Assembly: GCA_963792815.1 (NCBI GenBank)
Contig: CAWBXR010000016.1
Coordinates: forward strand, 186,001 to 250,000
DNA: 64,000 bases
Direction: 5' to 3'
DNA from: JARRPM01 sp963792815
GTDB lineage: Bacteria; Pseudomonadota; Gammaproteobacteria; Pseudomonadales; Halieaceae
This document shows positions 1-9,439 of the stretch, one piece after another. How positions within the stretch are numbered: position 1 is the stretch's first letter; each line of letters begins with the position of its first letter. A model generated the notes under the pieces. It was not told where the DNA came from, ran no database searches, and was given only the letters and a program-made list of their open reading frames with translations. The position numbers were made by a program, and so were the translations under genes.

Positions 1-275
1 CAGCCTCCGGCAGGGAGCGCCTGGGCGCACTGCGGGACAGCTGCGACGGCTTTTATATCGCCGAAAGGGATCTGGAGTTACGCGGGCCCGGGGAGGTTCT
101 GGGTACCCGCCAGACTGGACTGATGGAATTCCGTATCGCCCAGCTGCCGGGCCACAGTCACCTGCTGGATGAGGTACAGCGCATTGCCGACCTGGTTCGT
201 CGCACCCATCCCGAACTGGGAGACGCCCTGGTGCAGCGCTGGACCGGATCGAAGCAGGCTTTCGGTAACGTCTAG
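1..275 (+). CDS. recG: ATP-dependent DNA helicase RecG, C-terminal part (5' end outside window)
   Basis: The window opens inside this gene; about 90 codons remain, read from position 3 to a TAG stop at 273-275. The fragment holds the RecG helicase-domain motif DLELRGPGEVLGTRQTG (about 20 residues in from the edge) and the usual RecG C-terminal helical tail. RecG is a cytoplasmic superfamily 2 helicase that remodels stalled forks and branched recombination intermediates. Its last 4 bases overlap the stop of the convergent DUF1415 gene. Identification rests on close similarity to the E. coli RecG C-terminus. The wedge domain and Walker motifs lie outside the window. Confidence 0.93.
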   Translation, partial: ASGRERLGALRDSCDGFYIAERDLELRGPGEVLGTRQTGLMEFRIAQLPGHSHLLDEVQRIADLVRRTHPELGDALVQRWTGSKQAFGNV

Positions 276-853
276 TCGGGAGGGCCGAACAGCTCTCGCC
301 AGCGCCGTTCGAGGACCTCGACCCCAAGCCCCTCGAGGGTCGCTATATTGCGCGCCGGGATCGCCTCGGGGTCGCTATCCTCGGCCAGTACCCGGGACAA
401 CATGTCCTCCCGCAGCAGGTGAATCAGCGGATAGGGTGAGCGGTTGCTGTAGTGGCTGGCCGCCCCCGGCGGCTCGCCGGCAAACTGGTAGTGCGGGTGA
501 AAGCTCGCCAGTTGCAGCACGCCGTCCAGCCCCGTTTCCTCCAGCAGGGTCTGGGCTTCATCGAGAAAATCCAGGTAGTCCGCGAATTCAGCGAGGGCCA
601 CGGGAAATGCCAGCAAAGTAGTGGCGATCTCACGCTCGCTGCTGCCTTGCAGCAGGTCAAGCTCCTGCAGGAACCGGCGCCGGGCCACCGCGGTATCGGC
701 GGAGTCGCAGACGGCGATACGCAGGTTGTCCGCGCCCAGCAGCGGGCGCGCAAAAGGGCAGAGGTTCAGGCCGACAACAAGCTCGACCAGCCAGGTTCGA
801 ATGCGGGCTTCAACAAAAGCCGGGGTCGCCGGCTCCCCCGCCCGGGGCCTCAT
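272..853 (-). CDS. DUF1415 family protein
   Basis: A protein of about 193 residues of the DUF1415 family, whose biochemical role is not established. Family-like features are the early segment VELVVGLNLCPFA, a central FLDEAQTLLE helix and the SFHPHYQFAG segment. An upstream in-frame start at 994 would extend it into the neighbouring gene with low-complexity sequence, so the ATG at 853 was chosen. Its A is shared with the TGA of the upstream rubredoxin reductase gene (TGATG), which implies translational coupling. The 3' end overlaps the convergent recG stop by 4 bases. Conserved Cys and His residues could hint at metal or redox chemistry, but nothing here proves a function. Confidence 0.85.
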   Translation of the reverse strand: MRPRAGEPATPAFVEARIRTWLVELVVGLNLCPFARPLLGADNLRIAVCDSADTAVARRRFLQELDLLQGSSEREIATTLLAFPVALAEFADYLDFLDEAQTLLEETGLDGVLQLASFHPHYQFAGEPPGAASHYSNRSPYPLIHLLREDMLSRVLAEDSDPEAIPARNIATLEGLGVEVLERRWRELFGPPD

Positions 854-2223
854 CAGGCCATGATGGCCGGCAGTTCTTTCTGCAGCGCCATTTTTTCCCT
901 GGTTGCCTCCCCGGTCAGGGCGAAGCCCAGCAGCTTGCCGCCGGAGTCGCGAAACTCCGCCTTCACGTTGCTGCCGTCGGCCGCAATGATCCACTCGCCC
1001 TCGGCCCCGACAGCCGGCGGGGCTACCACCACCGGGCAGGCGGGGGTTTTAATGGTCACCGGCATGGCGGGGTAGCTGACCTCGGTGGGTTCTCCCGCCA
1101 GGGTCTTGCCCAGGGCTCTTGCCGCCGCCATCAGCGGGGCAACGTAAACCAGCACATGTCCCGCCACCTCGGCGCAATCACCCATGGCATAGACATTGGG
1201 TGCGCTGGTTTCCAGCAGTCGGTTGGTGACGATACCCCGGTTCGTGGCAATGCCCGAGGCCTTCGCGAGGCCGGTACGGGGGCGCACACCGACTGCGGAA
1301 ACCACGATATCGGCGGCAATGGTCGCGCCGTTGTTGAGGCTCACCAGTACGCCGCTGTCCCCCTTGTTCACCGCCGTCACCAGCGGGCCAAAATGAAATT
1401 TTGCGCCCTTGGCTTCCAGTGCGGCCTGTACCGCCCTGCCCGCGGCTTCGGGTAACAGGGTCGGCAGGCAGTAACCCAGCGGGTCCACGGCCTCCACCTC
1501 GAAACCACCGTTGATCAGGTCGTTGGTAAATTCACAGCCGATCAGGCCGCCGCCAATAATGCAGATCTTCTTTACCTTGGTCTTTGCGACAGCCGTGCGG
1601 AAATCGTCGTAATCCAGCAGGTCGTTGACCGAATAAACCAGCTCCAGCGCATCACCCTGGATAGGTGGGCTTATCACCTCGGCACCCACGGCCAGCACCA
1701 GCTTGCCGTAATGGATGGCGGTCTGGGAGTCGCCGACCTTGATCAGCTGTCGGGCGGTATCGATCTCATTCACCCGGGTCATGGTCCAGACGCTGGCCTT
1801 GAGCAGTCTCGCCATGCTTCCCGCGTCCAGCTGTGCCAGGTCATTGGCATTGTGGTTCTTGGTATAGCCGGTGGACAACATGGGCTTGGAATAGGAGCGG
1901 CCGTCATCCGAGGTAATGAGGATGAGCGGGGTGCTGTCGTCGTACTTGCGGAACTCCTTGGCGAGGCCGTAACCCGCCAGGCCGGTTCCCAGGATAACCA
2001 CCGGGGCGTGTACCTTGTCGACGACCGGTTCCTCGTGGTGAGGAGTATCGTCAACCGGTGCTTCCTCCAGTAGTTCAAAGTCCTCTTTCCCCACGCCGCA
2101 ATCGGGACACAGCCAATCCTCGGGCACGTCTTCCCATTTGGTGCCCGGCGCAATGCCGTCGTCAGGCCAGCCTTCCTTCTCGTCGTAGATCAGGCCACAA
2201 ACGATGCATTCGTACTTGCTCAT
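853..2223 (-). CDS. Rubredoxin / rubredoxin-NAD(+) reductase fusion
   Basis: A 456-residue flavoprotein with an N-terminal rubredoxin domain (residues 1-55). The four iron ligands are Cys6, Cys9, Cys39 and Cys42. From about residue 72 follows a pyridine-nucleotide disulfide oxidoreductase-type reductase: FAD-binding LGTGLAG near the domain start, a second NAD-binding GGGLIG in the middle and the YAMGDCAEV FAD motif later. Rubredoxin reductase passes electrons from NAD(P)H to rubredoxin, which serves alkane hydroxylases or oxidative-stress reductases. In Pseudomonas and Alcanivorax the two parts are usually separate genes, so the fusion places donor and carrier in one chain. No alkane hydroxylase gene is visible nearby. 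The gene is coupled to the DUF1415 gene through TGATG. Confidence 0.93.
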   Translation of the reverse strand: MSKYECIVCGLIYDEKEGWPDDGIAPGTKWEDVPEDWLCPDCGVGKEDFELLEEAPVDDTPHHEEPVVDKVHAPVVILGTGLAGYGLAKEFRKYDDSTPLILITSDDGRSYSKPMLSTGYTKNHNANDLAQLDAGSMARLLKASVWTMTRVNEIDTARQLIKVGDSQTAIHYGKLVLAVGAEVISPPIQGDALELVYSVNDLLDYDDFRTAVAKTKVKKICIIGGGLIGCEFTNDLINGGFEVEAVDPLGYCLPTLLPEAAGRAVQAALEAKGAKFHFGPLVTAVNKGDSGVLVSLNNGATIAADIVVSAVGVRPRTGLAKASGIATNRGIVTNRLLETSAPNVYAMGDCAEVAGHVLVYVAPLMAAARALGKTLAGEPTEVSYPAMPVTIKTPACPVVVAPPAVGAEGEWIIAADGSNVKAEFRDSGGKLLGFALTGEATREKMALQKELPAIMA

Positions 2224-2410
2224 ATCTGTTCTCGCTCTGCTGCCCCGGGGTGCGGACCGGTCATGCCAACCAGTTCAGGGGCCAGGGTCCAACTTCTAAT
2301 CCGAGGGCTTGTAGTGAAAATTTGGATCGCAACACTATAGGGTTGTGAATGAATTGTGCAAGGGTTTTTAGCCCGCCGACCAGCCGTGCGGGCACCCCGT
2401 CCGGGCTTGC

Positions 2411-3082
2411 ATGCCCGCGCGCTATCACGCATCCTCGCGACTTCCACGGCAAGCAACGAGCCCGCCTCCAGTGCCCAAGCGAAACAGCCCACGCCGGATC
2501 GCCCGCGAACCCCGCTGGCGGCCGGCCCGGCAATACAGCACCGCAGAATTGTCGGCGGCCCGGCGCTCCTGGCTGCTGGATGACGGTTCCCTGACGGTTC
2601 GGCTGACTGAACTGGATCGGGGGGATTTCCGGGTACAGCGCCTCCACCAGGGGTGGCAGCTGCCGCTGCTGTCCGAAAGCAGGTTACTGCAGGTCTCACC
2701 CCGCCAGCAGGCCCTGGTGCGGGAGGTGTGCCTGCTGCTGGCGGACCAGGCCGTGGTCTTTGCGCGCAGCGTTTTTCCCGTGGCCAGCCTGACCGGGGAC
2801 CTTGCGCACCTGCGCCACCTGCAAAATAAATCCCTGGGCAGTATTCTGTTCGGGCACCCCGGTATGCGACGCAGCCCCTTCGAGCTCGCCCTGATGGCAG
2901 GCGACAGCGATTACCTGCCACTGCACCTGCGGCAGGCGGAACCAGCCTGGGGCCGGCGCTCACGCTTTGTTATCGGGGGGCGCAGCCTGATGGTGAGCGA
3001 GGTTTTCCTGCAACGCTTCACCCCATGGCAGTCGGTGCTGGCGGTACACCGTGCCAGGCGCGGCAGTGTCCTGCCCCGTTAA
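2411..3082 (+). CDS. ubiC: Chorismate lyase (chorismate--pyruvate lyase)
   Basis: UbiC removes pyruvate from chorismate to give 4-hydroxybenzoate, the first committed step of ubiquinone synthesis in the cytoplasm. Family signatures are WLLDDGSLT near the N-terminus, a VREVCLLL strand, ARSVFPVASL, and the C-terminal GRRSRFVIGGRSLMVSEVFL region that carries active-site residues. From the ATG at 2411 the protein has 223 residues, longer than E. coli UbiC (165). The first 30 or so are Arg/Pro-rich and unlike the family, so the in-frame GTG at 2471 (203 residues) is a credible alternative. Neither start has a strong ribosome binding site. The next enzyme of the pathway, UbiA, follows on the same strand. 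Confidence 0.9.
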   Translation: MPARYHASSRLPRQATSPPPVPKRNSPRRIAREPRWRPARQYSTAELSAARRSWLLDDGSLTVRLTELDRGDFRVQRLHQGWQLPLLSESRLLQVSPRQQALVREVCLLLADQAVVFARSVFPVASLTGDLAHLRHLQNKSLGSILFGHPGMRRSPFELALMAGDSDYLPLHLRQAEPAWGRRSRFVIGGRSLMVSEVFLQRFTPWQSVLAVHRARRGSVLPR

Positions 3083-3145
3083 CGCTGCAATTGTGGCCTC
3101 AACGCAGTAAGCTTGACGGTTTCCGGGGCACTCACAGAAAATCGC

Positions 3146-4006
3146 ATGGCGAGTAACTCAAAGACCAGCGCACTGCTGCAACTCATCCGCTTCGACAAGC
3201 CAATCGGCACGCTGCTGTTATTGTGGCCTACCCTCTGGGCGCTGTGGATTGCTGCCGGGGGTGTCCCCGCCTATGGCCTGCTCGCTATATTTATAGTCGG
3301 CACTTTCCTGACACGCTCAGCCGGCTGCATCGTGAATGACCTGGCCGACAGGCGGGTGGACGGGGCGGTCAAACGCACCAGCGGCCGCCCCCTGGTCACC
3401 GGGGCGGTAACCGAGAAAGAAGCCCTGGCGCTGTTTGTCGCCCTGATGCTGCTGGCCCTCGTGCTGGTGCTGTTTACCAATACCCTGACCATACTGCTGT
3501 CGCTGGTCGCCGTGCTGCTGGCCTCGACCTATCCCTTCATGAAACGGTTCACCCACCTGCCCCAGGTGGTGCTGGGGCTGGCTTTCTCCTGGGGCATTCC
3601 CATGGCCTTCGCCGCCCAGTCCGGCGAATTGCCAGCGGCACTGTGGTTGCTGTTCCTGGGCAACCTGTTGTGGATAGTGGCCTACGACACCATGTACGCC
3701 ATGGTCGATCGGGACGACGATATACCCGCCGGCATCAAATCCACCGCCATCCTGTTCGGCCGGCACGACCGCAAGGCTATCGCCATGCTGCAGTCGCTGT
3801 GCCTGCTGGCACTCTACCTGGCGGGGCGGGCATTTGCCCTGGGCGCATATTTCAAGATCTCGCTGCTGGTGTCCGCCGGCCTGTTCGGCTACCAGCACTA
3901 CCTGATTCGCAACCGCGAGCGGGATGCCTGTTTCAAGGCCTTTCTGCATAACAACTGGGTGGGCATTGCGATTTTCGCTGGCATTGTCCTGGACTACGGT
4001 ATCTGA
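3146..4006 (+). CDS. ubiA: 4-hydroxybenzoate octaprenyltransferase
   Basis: An inner-membrane prenyltransferase (286 residues) that joins the polyprenyl chain to 4-hydroxybenzoate, using the product of the preceding ubiC. Both Asp-rich motifs of the UbiA family are present: NDLADRRVDG in the first third and DTMYAMVDRDDD after the middle. They bind Mg2+ and prenyl diphosphate. About eight hydrophobic segments fit the family fold, and the start LIRFDKPIGTLLLLWPTLWA matches UbiA proteins. The ATG at 3146 was preferred to a TTG at 3113, which would add 11 residues of non-family sequence. The stop TGA is followed directly by the ATG of the next gene. Confidence 0.95.
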   Translation: MASNSKTSALLQLIRFDKPIGTLLLLWPTLWALWIAAGGVPAYGLLAIFIVGTFLTRSAGCIVNDLADRRVDGAVKRTSGRPLVTGAVTEKEALALFVALMLLALVLVLFTNTLTILLSLVAVLLASTYPFMKRFTHLPQVVLGLAFSWGIPMAFAAQSGELPAALWLLFLGNLLWIVAYDTMYAMVDRDDDIPAGIKSTAILFGRHDRKAIAMLQSLCLLALYLAGRAFALGAYFKISLLVSAGLFGYQHYLIRNRERDACFKAFLHNNWVGIAIFAGIVLDYGI

Positions 4007-5167
4007 ATGAGCAGGCCGGTGAATATAACCGCGGAGTTTCTCAGCAGCCTGGATGCGGTTACCACTGAACAGTGGAATGCGGTCACCGGCACCGACTATC
4101 CCTTCCTGCGCCACGAATTCCTGCACGGGCTGGAGCAGACCGGCTGCACCCGGGCAGACACCGGCTGGCAGCCCTGTCACCTGCTGCTGCGGGACGATGC
4201 CGGCATACTGGCGGTGATGCCCACCTATCTCAAGTCCCACTCCTACGGCGAGTACGTGTTCGACTGGTCCTGGGCGGATGCCTGGCAGCGCAGCGGACTG
4301 GAATACTACCCCAAGCTGGTGAGCGCGATTCCGTTCACTCCCGCCACCGGCCCCCGCCTGTCCGTGCGTCCGGGCGCGGATGCCCGGACAAGCTGGGAAG
4401 CCGCGCTGGAAGCGATCCGCCAGTTCGCCCGCCGGCGGGACATTTCCTCCTGGCACCTGCTGTTTCCGGAAGAGTCCGTCGCATCACAACTGGTGGAGGC
4501 GGGCCTGCACCGACGCACCGCCACCCAGTTCCACTGGTTCAACGAGGGCTATGCCAGCTTCGAGGATTTCCTGGCCGGGTTTACCAGCCGCAAGCGCAAA
4601 AGCCTGCGGCGGGAGCGGGCCAGGGTAGCCGAACAGGGGCTGACGCTGAGGACCCTTTGTGGCGACGACATCACAGCCTTGCACTGGCAGCAGTTTCACG
4701 GTTTCTATCAGCAAACCTATGCCAAGCGCAGTGGCCACGGGGGCTATCTCACCCGGGCATTTTTCACGGAGACTGCGCCGCGCCTGGGCGAACAGGTCAT
4801 CATGGTACTGGCCTACCTGGAAGACCGGGCGGTAGCCGGGGCACTGTATTTCCGCTCTGCAGACACGCTGTACGGGCGCTACTGGGGCTGTGAGCGGGAG
4901 TACGACTGCCTGCATTTCGAGGCCTGTTACTACCAGGGTATCGAGTACTGCATCGCCCAGGGCTTGCAAAAGTTTGATCCCGGCGCCCAGGGTGAACACA
5001 AGATCCAGCGGGGCTTTCGCCCGGTACCCACCTGGTCGAATCACTGGATAGCGGACCCGCGCCTGTCCGCCGCTGTGGGTGACTTCACCCGCAGCGAGGC
5101 ACAACACAACCAGGCCTACCTCGAGGGCGCCGCTACCCTCTTGCCTTTCCGGCAAACCCTGGGCTGA
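4007..5167 (+). CDS. Putative N-acyltransferase, DUF482/COG3146 (GNAT/FemAB-like)
   Basis: A 386-residue protein of the COG3146 (DUF482) family, predicted to be GNAT-fold N-acyltransferases related to FemAB-type peptidyl transferases. Family-like segments include the N-terminal DYPFLRHEFLHGLEQTGC, the central SRKRKSLRRER stretch, and the C-terminal LHFEACYYQGIEYCIAQGL with GAQGEHKIQRGF. No signal peptide or membrane helix is seen, so it should be cytoplasmic. Its ATG abuts the ubiA TGA, so ubiC-ubiA and this gene look like one operon, although a link to ubiquinone synthesis is not established. Substrate is unknown. Confidence 0.85.
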   Translation: MSRPVNITAEFLSSLDAVTTEQWNAVTGTDYPFLRHEFLHGLEQTGCTRADTGWQPCHLLLRDDAGILAVMPTYLKSHSYGEYVFDWSWADAWQRSGLEYYPKLVSAIPFTPATGPRLSVRPGADARTSWEAALEAIRQFARRRDISSWHLLFPEESVASQLVEAGLHRRTATQFHWFNEGYASFEDFLAGFTSRKRKSLRRERARVAEQGLTLRTLCGDDITALHWQQFHGFYQQTYAKRSGHGGYLTRAFFTETAPRLGEQVIMVLAYLEDRAVAGALYFRSADTLYGRYWGCEREYDCLHFEACYYQGIEYCIAQGLQKFDPGAQGEHKIQRGFRPVPTWSNHWIADPRLSAAVGDFTRSEAQHNQAYLEGAATLLPFRQTLG

Positions 5168-5188
5168 TATTCCGGGAAGCCGGGCCGT

Positions 5189-5231
5189 CCTAACCCCAAT
5201 GACGCTCACTATAAGCGCAATCGGGGCTAGG
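5189..5231. terminator. Imperfect hairpin between convergent genes, possible bidirectional terminator
   Basis: The arms CCTA-CCCC-AT-CGCT (from 5189) and AGCG-AT-GGGG-TAGG (to 5231) pair symmetrically, broken by small mismatches, around a 7-base loop. It sits between the convergent acyltransferase-like and GFA genes and overlaps the GFA stop. There is no clear T-tract, so a terminator role is inferred from position. Confidence 0.4.
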
Positions 5232-5610
5232 GCGGCTTGCTCTTGTGGGCCAGGGTGTGGGCGTGCTGTTCCCAGTTGCGACCGTCAAATTCGCTTATCG
5301 TCACGGCACCGGGCCGGGTATCGAGACAATTAACGTTTACGTCGATACCGTCCGGGTTGGAGCGCGGTGTGTAGAACGGCTTGATGCCGCAGTGGCGGCA
5401 GAACGTGTGTCGGGCCACGCCCGTGTTAAAGGTATAAGTGGTCAGCGCTTCCCTTCCCGCGAGCAGTTCGAACTGACTGGCAGGCACTATCAGGTGCAGA
5501 AAACCGGCCTTGCTGCAGATGGAACAGTTGCAGCGTTCCACCTCGAGATGCTCGGGGGCCTCGACGGCAAAGCGCACCGCGCCGCAATGACAACTTCCCT
5601 GGTAACGCAT
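5227..5610 (-). CDS. GFA family (CENP-V/GFA domain) zinc protein
   Basis: A 127-residue protein of the GFA family (glutathione-dependent formaldehyde-activating enzyme-like). The zinc-binding Cys set is complete: GSCHCGAVRF at residues 6-15, CNCSICSKAG at about 28-37 and FCRHCGI at about 70-76. It fills the usual length of the single-domain family. The founding member was proposed to speed condensation of formaldehyde with glutathione, but most small paralogs have unknown substrates. No formaldehyde dehydrogenase gene is nearby. It is the last gene of a minus-strand group with the methyltransferase and yaaA, 35 bases after the methyltransferase stop. Confidence 0.9.
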   Translation of the reverse strand: MRYQGSCHCGAVRFAVEAPEHLEVERCNCSICSKAGFLHLIVPASQFELLAGREALTTYTFNTGVARHTFCRHCGIKPFYTPRSNPDGIDVNVNCLDTRPGAVTISEFDGRNWEQHAHTLAHKSKPP

Positions 5611-5645
5611 GAGTACCTCCGGGCCGCTCGCAGAAAAGCCTGCCG

Positions 5646-6248
5646 CTACGCTTTGTGCCAGACCAACAGACGATTATTCGCCGGCATCTCATTATCCGCC
5701 TTCAGGCTGAAGCCGGCATCGGTTGCCAGGGCGTCCACCGCTTCAAAGTCGCGAATGGCGCTGTCGGGATGCTGCTGCGCCAGCCACTGGTCAAAGCGGG
5801 CATTACTCTCACTGGTGTAATCGCCGCGGTAATTGAACGGACCGTAGATTGCCAACACCACGTCACTGCCGGCATGCCTGGCCAGCCCGGCAAAAAATTG
5901 TTCAACGGCAGAATAGGCCATGATATGCAGGCTGTTGGCGGTAAACAGCGCATCCGGCACGGTCAGCGGCCAGGGTTTGGCGCGAACATCCAGCGCAACC
6001 GGCGGCAACAGGTTGGCGCCCTCGTAAGCGCGACAGCGCGGCCCCGGCAGGGTGAGGTTTTCCGGCAGCTCGGTAGGCTGCCATCGCAGCCAGGGCATAT
6101 TGGCGGCGAAATGGCAGGCGTGCTGGCCGGTGCCGCTGGCGATTTCCAGCACCTGGCGCCGGTCGGCGAAGACCTGGCGCAGCACCTCAAGAATGACGGC
6201 CTTGTTGTTTTCACATGCCTGCGAAAATGGCAGCGATTCCAGAGTCAC
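5646..6248 (-). CDS. DUF938 family SAM-dependent methyltransferase-like protein
   Basis: A 200-residue protein of the DUF938 family, with a Rossmann-type SAM-binding motif I (VLEIASGTGQH, about residues 33-43) and a probable post-motif region at LFTANSLHIMAYSAVEQFF. It begins with the FSQACENNKAVILEVL segment typical of the family. No member with a firmly assigned substrate is known to me, so only a general methyltransferase role is inferred. Its first 4 bases overlap the end of the yaaA gene, so the two are probably translated together. No signal peptide is present; it should be cytoplasmic. Confidence 0.87.
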   Translation of the reverse strand: MTLESLPFSQACENNKAVILEVLRQVFADRRQVLEIASGTGQHACHFAANMPWLRWQPTELPENLTLPGPRCRAYEGANLLPPVALDVRAKPWPLTVPDALFTANSLHIMAYSAVEQFFAGLARHAGSDVVLAIYGPFNYRGDYTSESNARFDQWLAQQHPDSAIRDFEAVDALATDAGFSLKADNEMPANNRLLVWHKA

Positions 6249-7021
6249 CCCGGCGTGTCCCGGGTGAACACCAGCTCGCGGGCGGTGGACTCGGCCTTGT
6301 TGTAGCGGTAGCCACCAGTCCTGAATTTTTTCAGGTCAGCCGGTTCGGTGAGTTCGCGCTCGATGATGAAGCGCGCCATCTGGCCCCGGGCCTTCTTGGC
6401 GAAGAAGCTGATGATCTTGTACTTGCCGCCCTTGAGATCCTTGAATACCGGCGTGATGATCTCGCCGTCCAGGGTGCGCGGCCGCACGGCTTGAAAGTAC
6501 TCATTGGAGGCCAGGTTCACCAGCACATTTGACCCTGATTTCTTCAACTCCCGGTTCAGCTCGGCGTTGATCTCATCGCCCCAGAATTCATACAGGTTCC
6601 TGCCACCGCGGTTGGCGAACTTCAGGCCCATCTCCAGGCGATAGGGCTGCATCAGGTCCAGCGGCCGCAGCAGGCCGTAAAGGCCCGAGAGAATTCGCAG
6701 GTGTTTCTGGGCAAAGCCGAGCTGCGCGCTGCTGAGGCTGTCCGCATCCAGCCCGGTATAGACATCCCCGCGAAACGCCAGCACTGCCTGCTTGGCATTG
6801 TCCAGGTTGAAGGGCACACCCCAGTTCATAAAACGCCGGTGATTGAGCTCCGCGATCTGCTCGCTGACGCCCATCAACTCGCGGATATCCGCGGGACTGA
6901 GCCCGCGGGCGTCTGCCACCAGTTCGGCCGAGCGCTTGAGAAAGCGGGGCTGGGTCGCCTTACGGGTGGTGGGCGGGGTATCGAAATCCAGCGTTTTGGC
7001 TGGTGAAATTACGGTCAACAT
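6245..7021 (-). CDS. yaaA: Peroxide stress protein YaaA (DUF328/UPF0246)
   Basis: A 258-residue protein of the YaaA family, a DNA-binding protein shown in E. coli to limit free intracellular iron and DNA damage during hydrogen peroxide stress. The start MLTVISPAKTLDF is diagnostic. Other conserved segments are LSGLYGLLRPLDLMQPYRLEMG in the middle (a run of family-conserved residues) and FFAKKARGQMARFI near the end. A TTG three codons upstream (7030) is possible, but the family start is the ATG at 7021. It overlaps the DUF938 gene by 4 bases and is transcribed away from the TRAP genes that begin at 7122. Confidence 0.94.
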   Translation of the reverse strand: MLTVISPAKTLDFDTPPTTRKATQPRFLKRSAELVADARGLSPADIRELMGVSEQIAELNHRRFMNWGVPFNLDNAKQAVLAFRGDVYTGLDADSLSSAQLGFAQKHLRILSGLYGLLRPLDLMQPYRLEMGLKFANRGGRNLYEFWGDEINAELNRELKKSGSNVLVNLASNEYFQAVRPRTLDGEIITPVFKDLKGGKYKIISFFAKKARGQMARFIIERELTEPADLKKFRTGGYRYNKAESTARELVFTRDTPG

Positions 7022-7121
7022 CTCTATCAATCCGGGTAAGGGAGCTGCGGGGAATAAGTTTTCACGTCGGGGAAGTGGCTATGATACTCTGCGGCACAAT
7101 AATCAAAAAGACTTATCCGAC

Positions 7122-7636
7122 ATGCCTGTACTGCGCGCCGGTGTGCATTACATCGACATTCTCACTGATCGCAGCGGCCGCCTGCTGGCCTGGCTGGCAC
7201 TTGCGATGGCCCTGATGACAACTGTCGTTGTGGTACTGCGCTACGGCTTCAACGTGGGCTCGATCATGGCCCAGGAAGCCGTCACCTACATGCACGCATG
7301 CCTGTTTATGCTGGGCACGGCCTATGCCCTGAAGCACGAGGCCCACGTGCGGGTGGATATTTTCTACCGCCGTTTCAGCCCGCGGGCGCGGGCCTGGGTA
7401 AACAGCGTCGGGGGCATCGTCTTCCTGCTGCCACTGTGCGTCTTTATAGGGTTTTCCAGCTGGAACTATGTCAGCGAGTCCTGGATTGTCCGTGAAACCT
7501 CTCCGGAACCCGGTGGCATCCCGGCGGTTTTCCTGCTGAAAAGCGTGATACCCCTTATGGCCTTCAACCTGTTCCTGCAAGGCCTTGCCGAAACACTGCG
7601 TAACGCCCTGGTCCTGGTAGAAGAGCCCCCGGCATA

Positions 7637-7637
<1 letters not shown>
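7122..7637 (+). CDS. dctQ: TRAP transporter small permease (DctQ)
   Basis: A 171-residue inner-membrane protein with four hydrophobic segments (LLAWLALAMALMTTVVVVL, EAVTYMHACLFMLGTAYAL, IVFLLPLCVFIGF and FLLKSVIPLMAFNLFLQGL). It keeps the DctQ pattern of an Arg/Tyr-containing loop after helix 1, and HVRVDIFY after helix 2. DctQ pairs with DctM in Na+-driven TRAP uptake of organic acids. The ATG at 7122 gives the expected DctQ length; a longer in-frame reading upstream runs back into yaaA on the other strand. Its TAA overlaps the dctM ATG (TAATG), so the two are coupled. Confidence 0.92.
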
Positions 7638-8998
<1,361 letters not shown>

Positions 8999-9040
8999 GA
9001 AGCGCTCTTATCACCCAACATAGAACTCCGGGGCAGGACC

Positions 9041-9439
9041 ATGAACGATATAGATACCACGCCGATTCCCCAGGGTGACCTCGCCCTGCAGACGGTGGCC
9101 ATGCCCAAGGACACCAACGCCAGCGGCGACATCTTTGGCGGCTGGCTGTTATCGCAAATGGATATCGCCGGGATGATCACCGCCAGCGAAGTAGCCGGTG
9201 GCAGGGTGGCAACCGTGGCTATCGACGGCATGGCTTTCCTGACTCCCGTTCACGTCGGGGCGGTCGTATCCTGCTACTGCGATGTGCTGGAGATCGGCCG
9301 CAGTTCGATCCGGATCATGGTGGAGGTGTGGATCAACTCACCCCACGACGGCGAGCCCCTGAAGGTAACCGAGGGAGAGTTCGTATTCGTCGCCATCGAT
9401 GAAGCCGGGCGCACCCGCGCCATCAAGAACCAGGGCTAG
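9041..9439 (+). CDS. yciA: Acyl-CoA thioesterase, YciA family
   Basis: A 132-residue hotdog-fold hydrolase that cleaves acyl-CoA to free acid and CoA. The family motif PKDTNASGDIFGGWLLSQMD sits at about residues 22-41; its Asn and Asp residues lie in the active site, and a VHVGAVVSCYCDV strand follows. Length matches E. coli YciA (132). The ribosome binding site is weak (GGGGCAGG about 6 bases before the ATG). The stop is directly followed by the stop of the convergent dctP gene with no base between them, so there is no room for an intergenic terminator. Confidence 0.93.
   Translation: MNDIDTTPIPQGDLALQTVAMPKDTNASGDIFGGWLLSQMDIAGMITASEVAGGRVATVAIDGMAFLTPVHVGAVVSCYCDVLEIGRSSIRIMVEVWINSPHDGEPLKVTEGEFVFVAIDEAGRTRAIKNQG

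Noticed and set aside
2220..2963. Minus-strand open frame opposite ubiC
   Set aside because: Pro/Gly/Ala-rich shadow with no family features.
3317..4456. Long minus-strand open frame over ubiA and the acyltransferase-like gene
   Set aside because: Low-complexity Gln/Gly/His-rich translation that crosses two well-supported genes on the other strand.
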